From JALOAT01 sp041677345 (GTDB taxonomy: Bacteria > Pseudomonadota > Gammaproteobacteria > Thiohalomonadales > Thiohalomonadaceae): a DNA stretch of 10,970 nt. Below, in pieces: positions 1 through 6,357 of this stretch; positions within the stretch are counted from its first letter, which is position 1; each line of letters opens with the position of its first letter. The DNA lies in contig JBAYQE010000090.1 of NCBI GenBank assembly GCA_041677345.1, forward strand, positions 1 to 10,970, read 5' to 3'. Both the position numbers and the translations under genes were made by a program. The notes beneath the pieces are model-generated. The model ran no database searches. It had not been told where the DNA came from and saw nothing but the letters and a program-made list of their open reading frames with translations.

Positions 1-542
1 CTGGAGAACAGCTGGGCGGTGACGCCGGGGAATTCAGCGGCCAGAGTCTTGCGGACCTTTTGCAGGGTGGCCATGGCCGGTCCGCGGTTGAGCTTGTCGG
101 CCTTGGTGAGCAGGGCATGAACCTGCAAGCCGCGGTGGGCACACCACCCCAGCATGATCCGGTCATACTCCGTGAGTGGGTGCCGCACGTCCATGATCAG
201 TATCAGACCTTCCAGGGAGCGGCGTGTGGCGAGATAGCGCTCCAGCAGGGCCTGCCAGTGTTGTTTGACCGCCTCGGGCACACGGGCGTACCCGTAGCCC
301 GGCAGATCCACCAGCCGGCATTCTTCGTCCAACCCGAAAAAATTGATGAGTTGTGTGCGTCCCGGTGTCTTGCTGGTGCGGGCCAGGCCCGTCTGTCCGA
401 CCAGGGTGTTGATCGCACTGGATTTGCCGGCGTTGGAGCGACCCGCAAAAGCCACTTCGCGCCCGGTATCCGGCGGTAACTGGCGCAAGGCATTGGCACT
501 GATGACGAAGTGTGCCTTGCGGTAAAAGACCTCAGAATTCAT
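1..542 (-). CDS. engB: Ribosome biogenesis GTPase EngB (YihA/YsxC), C-terminus cut by window edge
   Basis: A TRAFAC-class small GTPase needed for large ribosomal subunit assembly in the cytoplasm. About 180 residues are visible. In order they show the P-loop GRSNAGKS (residues 34-41), the switch I region TPGRTQ (59-64), the G3 motif DLPGYG (79-84) and the G4 motif TKAD (146-149). The G5 region and C-terminal helix lie beyond the left edge; the family is usually near 200-210 residues. The N-terminus (MNSEVFYRKAHFVISA, then LPPDTG) matches the family pattern of a short lead before a HF(V/L)xSA segment, which supports the start at 542. A second in-frame ATG eight codons upstream (566) is possible, and neither has a clear Shine-Dalgarno. 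The gene diverges from the cytochrome genes. EngB beside cytochromes c5 and c4 is a recurrent gammaproteobacterial arrangement. Family assignment is very secure; only the exact start is uncertain. Confidence 0.96.
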   Translation of the reverse strand, partial: MNSEVFYRKAHFVISANALRQLPPDTGREVAFAGRSNAGKSSAINTLVGQTGLARTSKTPGRTQLINFFGLDEECRLVDLPGYGYARVPEAVKQHWQALLERYLATRRSLEGLILIMDVRHPLTEYDRIMLGWCAHRGLQVHALLTKADKLNRGPAMATLQKVRKTLAAEFPGVTAQLFS

Positions 543-582
543 GATATGCAGGCTCGACGGTGCCATTTTCCACCAAGCCCGG

Positions 583-612
583 TTGACCCGCGGCTTGGCT
601 GGTTGGTATATA
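583..612 (+). promoter_or_regulatory. Probable sigma70 promoter for the cytochrome c5-c4 unit
   Basis: TTGACC (583-588) and TATATA (607-612) are separated by 18 bp, matching five of six bases at -35 and five of six at -10. Transcription would begin near 619, giving a leader of about 67 nt before the c5 start at 686. It is the best promoter-like pair in the engB/cytochrome gap. The call is by consensus only; a CRP/FNR-type site was looked for and not found. Confidence 0.55.
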
Positions 613-685
613 AGGGGCCCTTTTGGGGTTGCCGGGGCGTTCTTCGCTTCGGTTGCACATTATAAATCGGTGTGAGGATGACTTT

Positions 686-1003
686 ATGAATAAGGTTGTT
701 TTGGCTGCTGCAATCGGTGTGATGGTGATGGTTTCCGGTCAGGCGATGGCTGCCACGGGTGAGCAGGTGTTCAATACCGCATGCTTCGCCTGCCACAAGA
801 CCGGCGTTGCCGGCGCCCCCAAGATGGGTGACAAGGCCGCTTGGGCGCCCCGCATCGCGAAGGGCATGGACCTACTGAAACAGCACTCCATCGAGGGGTT
901 CAAGGGCGACACCGGTGTCATGCTGCCCAAGGGTGGCCGTGCTGACCTCAGCGACGCCGACGTACATGCTGCCGTTGAATACATGGTGAACAACAGCAAG
1001 TAA
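686..1003 (+). CDS. Periplasmic monohaem cytochrome c, c5 type
   Basis: A soluble class I c-type cytochrome of 105 residues, expected to shuttle electrons in the periplasm. Residues 1-22 form a signal peptide: basic Lys3, a hydrophobic core, and cleavage after AMA at position 22. The haem attachment motif CFACH is at 33-37. Met79 in VMLPKGG is the likely sixth iron ligand; a Met-Pro-Pro/Lys-Gly-Gly loop is typical of cytochrome c5. The helix after it (residues 89-103) is the usual C-terminal helix. The start at 686 is chosen because GAGGA (674-678) sits just upstream and because it gives a clean signal peptide. The frame is open 21 codons further upstream, but that extension would bury the signal sequence. 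It precedes cytochrome c4 by 22 bp, so the two are probably co-transcribed. The haem would be attached by the ResB-CcsB machine encoded downstream. Confidence 0.95.
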   Translation: MNKVVLAAAIGVMVMVSGQAMAATGEQVFNTACFACHKTGVAGAPKMGDKAAWAPRIAKGMDLLKQHSIEGFKGDTGVMLPKGGRADLSDADVHAAVEYMVNNSK

Positions 1004-1025
1004 GCCTCCGGGCACGGGTAATCGG

Positions 1026-1637
1026 ATGAAAAAGTTAGCCTCTGTCGTCTTCGTTCTGATAGGTGCGGTGGGTGTCGCACATGCCGCTGCACCTGCTGGT
1101 GATGCCGCTGCCGGCCAAGGCAAGGCTGCGGTTTGCGCCGCCTGTCATGGCATGGACGGCAACAGCCTGGTCCCGCTGTTTCCCAAGCTGGCCGGGCAGC
1201 ACACCGACTACATCGTCAAGCAATTGGCGGCGTTCCAGTCCGGTGAGCGCAAGGACGAGACTATGGCTCCCATGGCTGCGCCCCTGAGCGATCAGGACGT
1301 AGCCGACTTGGCGGCGTATTTCAACAGCCAGAAGGCCAGCGTCGGTGTCGCCAACCCCGAACTGGCCGAGGCGGGTGGGAAGATCTACCGCGGTGGTATC
1401 GCCGGCAAGGGCGTGTCCGCCTGCATGGCGTGCCACGGCCCGTCCGGCGCCGGCAACCCCGCCGCCAACTTCCCCTCGCTGAGCGGTCAGCAGGCTGCGT
1501 ACGTGGCCAAGGCCCTGCGCGATTTCCGTTCCGGTGCCCGTGCCACCGACCCTGCCGGTATGATGCGTAACCTCGCCGTGAAGATGTCCGATGCGGAGAT
1601 CGATGCGGTGGCCGAGTTCGTCGCCGGCCTGCATTAA
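1026..1637 (+). CDS. Dihaem cytochrome c4
   Basis: A periplasmic dihaem cytochrome of 203 residues, the usual size for c4, which donates electrons to terminal oxidases in related bacteria. Residues 1-20 are a signal peptide (MKKLAS start, AHA at the end). Two tandem cytochrome domains follow, reflecting the family's internal duplication. The first has CAACH at 37-41 and Met80/Met83 as candidate axial ligands. The second has CMACH at 133-137 and Met179/Met180 as candidates. Each domain carries the same block after the haem motif: F-P-(K/S)-L-(A/S)-G-Q-x-x-x-Y-(I/V)-x-K-x-L-x-x-F-x-S-G. The ribosome-binding site is weak (GGGTAA upstream of 1026), so translation may depend partly on coupling to the c5 gene. 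A strong hairpin terminator follows the stop. Confidence 0.96.
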   Translation: MKKLASVVFVLIGAVGVAHAAAPAGDAAAGQGKAAVCAACHGMDGNSLVPLFPKLAGQHTDYIVKQLAAFQSGERKDETMAPMAAPLSDQDVADLAAYFNSQKASVGVANPELAEAGGKIYRGGIAGKGVSACMACHGPSGAGNPAANFPSLSGQQAAYVAKALRDFRSGARATDPAGMMRNLAVKMSDAEIDAVAEFVAGLH

Positions 1638-1660
1638 TACGCTCTGTTCCGGCAGCACCG

Positions 1661-1695
1661 ACAAAGGGTGGTCTCGGCCACCCTTTGTCTTGTTC
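1661..1695 (+). terminator. Rho-independent-type terminator after cytochrome c4
   Basis: A perfect 11-bp stem (1661-1671 with 1678-1688, core AAAGGGTGG/CCACCCTTT) encloses a 6-nt loop and is followed by a T-rich tail, CTTGTTC. It begins 23 bp after the c4 stop. It should separate the c5-c4 transcript from resB, although some read-through is possible. A short U-tract interrupted by G and C makes it less than ideal. Confidence 0.8.
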
Positions 1696-1738
1696 AGGTG
1701 CGCGAATTCCGGAACTTGCCGCCGTTTTCCCGAGTCGG

Positions 1739-1765
1739 AGGGAATGGCCCCCACGCCCATTCCCT
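1739..1765. repeat. Perfect 9-bp inverted repeat in the resB leader
   Basis: AGGGAATGG (1739-1747) and CCATTCCCT (1757-1765) are exact reverse complements separated by 9 bp (CCCCCACGC). The element ends 43 bp before the resB start and lies after the c4 terminator. It has no T-tract, so it is not an intrinsic terminator. It could be an operator for a dimeric regulator or a leader RNA hairpin. I recognise no known regulator consensus in it. Confidence 0.5.
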
Positions 1766-1808
1766 GAGACAGTCGAGCCGCTGCTCGCCGGTGCCCACAA
1801 GGAAACCC

Positions 1809-3851
1809 ATGGCTGGCTTCACAAACACGCCTAATTCCCCGCGGCCGAGGCGCAGCTCCGGCGCCATACTCGTGGAATTCCTCGGTTCCATGAACCTGGC
1901 CATCACGCTGCTGGTGGCCATCTCCGTTGCCGCCATCATCGGCACGGTCCTGCAGCAGAATCAGCCCTACCCCGATTACGTCCGCAAGTTCGGCCCGTTC
2001 TGGTTCGAGGTATTCGAGCGCCTCGGGCTCTACGACGTGTACAGTGCCGGCTGGTTCCTGGTACTGCTCGGGTTGTTGCTGGTGTCCACGGCGGTGTGCG
2101 TGTACCGCAACACCCCCACCATGCTCCGCGACATGCGGCACTTCCGGCTGGACGTACAGGACAAATCGCTGCGTGCCTTCCATCAGCGGGCCGAGTGGCA
2201 GGCACCGGGTGATACCCCCGCCGTGGCCGAACGCGCAGGCGCGGTGCTGGCAGCACAGGGCTACCGTGTGCGCGCCAAGGCGCATGCGGAACGCACGGTG
2301 GTGGCGGGGATGCGCGGCAGCTGGAATCGCCTGGGTTATCTGCTGACGCATGTGGCCATCGTGGTGATCTGCATAGGCGCTCTGGTCGACGGTAATCTGC
2401 CGCTCAAGCTCTCGGAGCGCCTGGGCCACATCAAGGTGGAGACCCGCGACCTCCCGGCCAACCAGATCCCACCGGAGAGTACGCTCGCGACTGACAACCC
2501 GGCTTTCCGCGGCAGCGTACGCATTCCCGAGGGTGGCCAGGCCGATTTCGTGTTCTTGAACGTGCGCGACGGCTTCCTGCTGCAGAAACTGCCGTTCCGT
2601 GTGGAGCTGGTCGATTTTCGCGTGGACCACTATCCCTCGGGCCAGCCCAAGTCCTTCGAAAGCGATCTGCTGATCCATGACCCGGAGCTGCCAGAGCCGC
2701 TCAAGCACACCATTGCGGTCAATCATCCGCTCATCTACAAGGGTTATGCCATTTACCAGGCGAGCTTTTCCGACGGCGGTTCCGAGCTGACGGTGATGGC
2801 ACGCTCGCTGGATGCCCCGAATCTCGACCCGCTCGAGCTGAAGGGAGCGGTGTACCAGAATCTCAAGGTAGTCACCCCGCGCGGCCCCCTCACGGTGGAG
2901 TTCATCGACTTCAAGCCGCATAACGTCTTCCCGTCGGAAGAAGACGGTGACAGATTCACCGATTACGGCCCCAGTGTGGTGTTCAAGCTGCGCAATGAAG
3001 CCGGCGAGGCCATGGAATACCTCAACTACATGGCGCCGGTCTCCCTCGAGGGGCGGCACTATTTCATGAGCGGTATGCGCGCAACCCCGGCCGAGCCGTA
3101 CCGCTATCTGTACATCCCCATGGATGCCAACGGCAGTCTGGAGCGCTTCTTTACCCTGCGCAGCCGGGTGCTCGACCAGGAGCACGTACGCCGTACGGTG
3201 GCTGCCCAGGCGGAGGGGCTCATCCCGGCGGACAGCGATGCGGCGACGCGCGCCGGCCTGGTGGACTCCATTGTCCATCTGGTTGGCCTGTTCGGCCGAG
3301 GCGGCATGGATGCACTCGTCGGCCAAGTGGAGAAGGCCGTCCCCGAGGCCGACCGCAACCAGGCCATGGAGTCTTACATCACGGTGCTGCAGTCGGTGAT
3401 CGGCTCCATCTACCTGGATCAGCTGCGCGAGGAAGGGGTACTGGGCGAGCAGGGTGTCAGTGAAGCCGATGCACAGTTTTTCGACGATACCCTGGAGGCC
3501 TTTGCTGCCTTGGGCAGCTACGGCTCGCCCCTGCTGATGCAACTAGCAGATTTCCGCCACGTGGAGGCCTCCGGGCTGCAGATAGCCCGCGCTCCGGGTA
3601 AGAATATTGTTTATCTCGGTTGCGTTATGCTCATGGCGGGCGTGTTCTTCATGTTCTACCTGCACCACCGGCGTGTGTGGGTCTCCGTGGCCCCGGGTGA
3701 GCATGGCGCACGCGTGTTGTTTGCCGGCAGCGGGAACCGGGATCGCGCAGAATTCGCGACCGAGTTCGAAGGTCTGCAGCGCGTGCTTATGACGGCCACC
3801 GGCACAGCGGAAGTCGTGGTTCAGAAAGAGGCACAACAATCATGTCAGTGA
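1809..3851 (+). CDS. resB: System II cytochrome c maturation protein ResB (Ccs1)
   Basis: A membrane subunit of the System II haem-handling and ligation machine; it works with CcsB to deliver haem to apocytochromes in the periplasm. The protein has 680 residues. Three N-terminal transmembrane segments are visible (about 28-48, 81-99 and 175-194), followed by a periplasmic domain of about 400 residues and a last membrane segment (about 600-618, ending in basic HHRR). His181 in the third segment (LLTHVAIVV) is a candidate for the conserved transmembrane haem ligand. The soluble domain carries the family motif NHPLIYKGYAIYQASF (His306). The start at 1809 follows AAGGA at 1799-1803. An in-frame ATG at 1668 would add 47 residues but lies inside the terminator stem and is rejected. 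The last 10 bp overlap ccsB. The two cytochromes just upstream are obvious clients. Confidence 0.95.
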   Translation: MAGFTNTPNSPRPRRSSGAILVEFLGSMNLAITLLVAISVAAIIGTVLQQNQPYPDYVRKFGPFWFEVFERLGLYDVYSAGWFLVLLGLLLVSTAVCVYRNTPTMLRDMRHFRLDVQDKSLRAFHQRAEWQAPGDTPAVAERAGAVLAAQGYRVRAKAHAERTVVAGMRGSWNRLGYLLTHVAIVVICIGALVDGNLPLKLSERLGHIKVETRDLPANQIPPESTLATDNPAFRGSVRIPEGGQADFVFLNVRDGFLLQKLPFRVELVDFRVDHYPSGQPKSFESDLLIHDPELPEPLKHTIAVNHPLIYKGYAIYQASFSDGGSELTVMARSLDAPNLDPLELKGAVYQNLKVVTPRGPLTVEFIDFKPHNVFPSEEDGDRFTDYGPSVVFKLRNEAGEAMEYLNYMAPVSLEGRHYFMSGMRATPAEPYRYLYIPMDANGSLERFFTLRSRVLDQEHVRRTVAAQAEGLIPADSDAATRAGLVDSIVHLVGLFGRGGMDALVGQVEKAVPEADRNQAMESYITVLQSVIGSIYLDQLREEGVLGEQGVSEADAQFFDDTLEAFAALGSYGSPLLMQLADFRHVEASGLQIARAPGKNIVYLGCVMLMAGVFFMFYLHHRRVWVSVAPGEHGARVLFAGSGNRDRAEFATEFEGLQRVLMTATGTAEVVVQKEAQQSCQ

Positions 3852-5011
3852 CTTCGGAAGCAATGAAAGACGGGCTCACCAGACCGGCGTGGTGGCGGCG
3901 CCTGGGTTGGTTCGACTGGGCATGGGGTGCGCTGGTGGTGCTGGCCTCGCTATACACCTCTGCCCGTTACGGTGCCCTCATGGATGGCTTTGAAATGGTC
4001 ATCCTCGCCGGCACCGTGCCGGTGACGCTGGGGCTGGGCTGGATGTGGAAGGCCATGCGGCCCTACACCCTGGTCGTCGCGTTGCTGAGCCTGGCCGCCA
4101 TCGCCTTGTACGGCGGGGAGCTGGCGCGGGGTGACAGCAACTTCTTCCTGAAGTACCTGCTGTCCAGCCAGTCGGCCATCATGTGGATGAGCGCCCTGTT
4201 CGTCATGGCCACCGCCGCCTACTGGCTGTCACTCTTCATGCGCTCTGAATTCACCGGCCGTGTGGCCAGCGCCCTCACGTGGTGTGCCTCGACCATGGGT
4301 TTCATCGGCCTGATGGTGCGCTGGCGCGAGTCGTATCTCATCGGTCCCGACGTGGGCCACATCCCGGTGAGCAACCTGTACGAGGTGTTCATCCTTTTCG
4401 CGGTGATCACCGGGCTCATGTACCTGTACTACGAGGGCCGCTACCGCAGCCGCGCCATGGGTGCCTTCGCCCTCACGGTGATCAGTGCCGCGGTGGCCTT
4501 CCTGCTGTGGTACACCTTCGAGCACCAGGCCCACGAGATCCAGCCGCTGGTCCCTGCGCTGCAGAGCTATTGGATGAAGATTCACGTGCCCACCAACTTC
4601 GTGGGCTATGGCGGCTTTGCTCTCGCCGCCATGCTGGGTATTGCCTACCTGATCGTGGATCGTCTGGAGCCCGCCAGTGTCTGGGCGACGCGACTGCCCA
4701 CGCTGGCCCAGCTGGATGACGTGATGTACAAGGCCATCGCCCTCGGCTTCGCCTTCTTCACGGTGGCGACGGTGCTCGGTGCCATGTGGGCGGCGGAGGC
4801 GTGGGGTGGTTACTGGAGCTGGGACCCGAAGGAGACCTGGGCGTTGATCGTGTGGCTGAATTACGCGGCCTGGCTGCACATGCGCCTCACCAAGGGCTGG
4901 CGTGGCCGGCCCATGGCGTGGTGGGCGATCATCGGCCTGTTCGTCACCACCTTCGCCTTCCTGGGCGTGAACATGTTCCTGTCAGGGCTGCACTCGTACG
5001 GCACCCTTTGA
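3842..5011 (+). CDS. ccsB: System II haem exporter/cytochrome c synthetase subunit CcsB (CcsA/ResC family)
   Basis: A polytopic membrane protein of 389 residues in the haem-handling protein superfamily. Names vary: ccsB in proteobacterial annotation, CcsA in chloroplasts, ResC in Bacillus. The signature tryptophan-rich WWD segment runs from Trp321 to Trp333 (WGGYWSWDPKETW) and presents haem at the periplasmic face. Two candidate periplasmic His ligands flank it: His248 (KIHVPTNFVGY) and His384 (GLHSYG). His346 in YAAWLHMR fits the second transmembrane haem ligand. Several hydrophobic helices precede and follow the motif. AAGAGG at 3826-3831 lies upstream of the start. The gene begins inside the resB stop region (10-bp overlap), implying translational coupling and a 1:1 complex. 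In some epsilonproteobacteria the two proteins are fused; here they are separate. Confidence 0.96.
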   Translation: MSVTSEAMKDGLTRPAWWRRLGWFDWAWGALVVLASLYTSARYGALMDGFEMVILAGTVPVTLGLGWMWKAMRPYTLVVALLSLAAIALYGGELARGDSNFFLKYLLSSQSAIMWMSALFVMATAAYWLSLFMRSEFTGRVASALTWCASTMGFIGLMVRWRESYLIGPDVGHIPVSNLYEVFILFAVITGLMYLYYEGRYRSRAMGAFALTVISAAVAFLLWYTFEHQAHEIQPLVPALQSYWMKIHVPTNFVGYGGFALAAMLGIAYLIVDRLEPASVWATRLPTLAQLDDVMYKAIALGFAFFTVATVLGAMWAAEAWGGYWSWDPKETWALIVWLNYAAWLHMRLTKGWRGRPMAWWAIIGLFVTTFAFLGVNMFLSGLHSYGTL

Positions 5012-5039
5012 AGGGCCGGACGCCAAGCAGTGATGTAGC

Positions 5040-5062
5040 GGGCAGCGGCGCGGCCGCTGCCC
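5040..5062. terminator. GC hairpin between convergent ccsB and cNMP gene
   Basis: GGGCAGCGGC (5040-5049) pairs perfectly with GCCGCTGCCC (5053-5062) across a 3-nt loop. It lies midway between two converging stops, at 5011 and 5076. Neither strand has a T-tract, so it may be a bidirectional pause, a Rho-assisted end or a transcript-stability element rather than a classical intrinsic terminator. Confidence 0.5.
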
Positions 5063-5075
5063 CTCGCGCTTGAGG

Positions 5076-5579
5076 CTATTTCTTGCCGCCGTAGACGTAA
5101 TGGGAGTAAGTGGCCACGTCCTGGCTTACGCGGCGGAACAGGCGATCGAGGCTGACGATCGCGTGCTCGAGGATGTTCACGGCGATGTAGGGATGTTCCA
5201 CGCGCAGGCGTTGGTACATGATGCGCGACATACGCAGCATGCGTGTCTCGGGGCGCATGGCCACCACCCGGATGGAGCGCGGTTCCCGGTCGAAGAACGA
5301 CATCTCACCCATCAATTCGCCCTCGCGCACCCGCGCCAGTTCCACCGCTTGCCCCTGGTTGTCGTAAACCAGCGCTGCTTCGCCCTTGACCACGAAATAG
5401 AGCGCCTCGCCCACTTCGCCGATATCCGCGATGATCTGGGTTTTCTTGAATTCCACCAGTTCCGTGAAGTCGAGCAACAGGTTCACTTCGCGGATCGTGA
5501 GAGACTCGCAGAGGTTCTGTTGGTTGAGGAATTCGCTGAGTTCGAGTCGTTTTCTTGCAGCGTCGGTCGTTATTGCCAT
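5076..5579 (-). CDS. Stand-alone cyclic nucleotide-binding (Crp-type sensor) domain protein
   Basis: A small cytoplasmic protein of 167 residues built almost entirely of one cNMP-binding beta-roll (about residues 18-125) followed by a helical tail. The phosphate-binding cassette reads MGEMSFFDREPRSIRVVA (residues 90-107). Gly91-Glu92 and Arg101-Ser102 occupy the positions of CRP Gly71-Glu72 and Arg82-Ser83, so ligand binding is plausible. There is no helix-turn-helix after the C-helix: the remaining 50 or so residues (MYQRL through YGGKK) look helical and then basic. It is therefore unlikely to bind DNA like CRP. The start at 5579 is supported by a strong GGAGG seven bases upstream; the open frame continues 50 codons further but without a ribosome-binding site or domain content. 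It is divergent from dsbA. Ligand and partner are unknown. Confidence 0.9.
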   Translation of the reverse strand: MAITTDAARKRLELSEFLNQQNLCESLTIREVNLLLDFTELVEFKKTQIIADIGEVGEALYFVVKGEAALVYDNQGQAVELARVREGELMGEMSFFDREPRSIRVVAMRPETRMLRMSRIMYQRLRVEHPYIAVNILEHAIVSLDRLFRRVSQDVATYSHYVYGGKK

Positions 5580-5616
5580 GGCACATCCTCCGGATAACGT
5601 GGGCCATAGCATAGAG

Positions 5617-5646
5617 CATGGGGTTTCCGCGGCGAAAGCACCCATG
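5617..5646. repeat. Bulged palindrome in the cNMP-gene/dsbA divergent region
   Basis: CATGGG (5617-5622) pairs with CCCATG (5641-5646), and TTTC (5624-5627) pairs with GAAA (5634-5637). Two single-base bulges in the right arm allow one further G-C pair between them. The loop is CGCGGC. It sits 38 bp upstream of the cNMP gene start and about 70 bp upstream of dsbA. A -10-like TATAGT lies at 5674-5679 toward dsbA, but no convincing -35 accompanies it. It may be an operator or a leader structure; no known consensus is recognised. Confidence 0.35.
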
Positions 5647-5718
5647 AGATAACCAGGGCGCACGGCCGTAGGGTATAGTGTATTTTCGGTGCCGGCCCGC
5701 ATCGAACAAGGAGAACCT

Positions 5719-6354
5719 ATGCGTTTCAAAAGCTTGCTTTTCGTTATCGCCGCATTCCTTCCCTTCGCCGCCAGTGCGGCCGAACCCTACACAGAAGGTG
5801 TTCATTACACCCGGATCGAGCCGCCCCAGCCGGTGGAGGCCGCGCCCGGCAAGACCCAGGTGGCCGAGTTCTTCTGGTATGGCTGCCCGCATTGCCGCGA
5901 GCTCGAGCCGTACGTGCAGCAATGGCTGAAGCGCGGGCCCACCGCGGTGGACTTCGTGCGCGTTCCGGCCTCTTTCCGCAAGAACATCTGGCATCTGCAT
6001 GCGAAGGCCTATTACACCGCTGAGGCGCTGGGTGTGCTCGATCGCCTCCACGAGGACATGTTCACGGCCATGCACGATCGCAACCAGCGCCTGGCCAGCG
6101 AAGACGAACTGGCCCGGTTTTTCGCTGATCGCGGGGTGCCGGAGAAGGATTTCCGCGGTACCTTCAACTCCTTTACAGTGGACGCCAAGGTCAGCCGCGC
6201 GATGGAACTGGTGAAGCGCTATGGCCTGACGGGCGTGCCCGCGCTCGTGGTCGCCGGGAAATACCTGGTGGAAGGCAGCATGGCGGGCACTTACCAGAAC
6301 ATGCTCCGTATCGCCGAATACCTCGCCCAAACAGAGGCGCGCGTCACGCGCTGA
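5719..6354 (+). CDS. dsbA: Periplasmic thiol:disulfide interchange protein DsbA
   Basis: A periplasmic oxidase that introduces disulfides into exported proteins and is normally re-oxidised by DsbB. It has 211 residues, the usual precursor size. A signal peptide covers residues 1-20 (MRFKSLL, hydrophobic core, ASA). The thioredoxin-fold active site is CPHC at 56-59 within EFFWYGCPHC, the classical DsbA dipeptide. The helical insertion follows, and the cis-Pro loop TGVPA has Pro174 preceded by Val173, as in E. coli DsbA. The start at 5719 follows AAGGAG (5708-5713) with 5-bp spacing; an upstream in-frame ATG at 5689 lacks both a ribosome-binding site and a signal peptide. It is the first gene of a closely spaced run. 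Apocytochromes must have their CXXCH thiols kept reduced for haem ligation, so DsbA and System II act on the same substrates in opposite directions. Confidence 0.97.
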   Translation: MRFKSLLFVIAAFLPFAASAAEPYTEGVHYTRIEPPQPVEAAPGKTQVAEFFWYGCPHCRELEPYVQQWLKRGPTAVDFVRVPASFRKNIWHLHAKAYYTAEALGVLDRLHEDMFTAMHDRNQRLASEDELARFFADRGVPEKDFRGTFNSFTVDAKVSRAMELVKRYGLTGVPALVVAGKYLVEGSMAGTYQNMLRIAEYLAQTEARVTR

Positions 6355-6357
6355 TCC

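Noticed and set aside
60..479. Plus-strand open frame opposite engB
   Set aside because: engB on the minus strand has every GTPase motif; this frame shows none.
1668..1808. Upstream in-frame start that would lengthen ResB by 47 residues
   Set aside because: The ATG lies in the terminator stem, no Shine-Dalgarno precedes it, and the start at 1809 has AAGGA at good spacing.
1035..3542. Open frame of 835 codons on the minus strand, antisense to cytochrome c4 and resB
   Set aside because: It is the mirror of strongly supported genes in GC-rich DNA where stops are rare. It crosses the c4 terminator and shows no domain, just His/Arg/Gly/Val-rich text typical of shadow frames.
4229..4879. Minus-strand open frame inside ccsB
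   Set aside because: It lies fully within ccsB, which has the WWD motif and membrane segments; the frame has low-complexity His/Gly/Arg content.
5580..5729. N-terminal extension of the cNMP-binding protein by 50 residues
   Set aside because: The strong GGAGG before 5579 and the absence of domain content upstream favour the short form.
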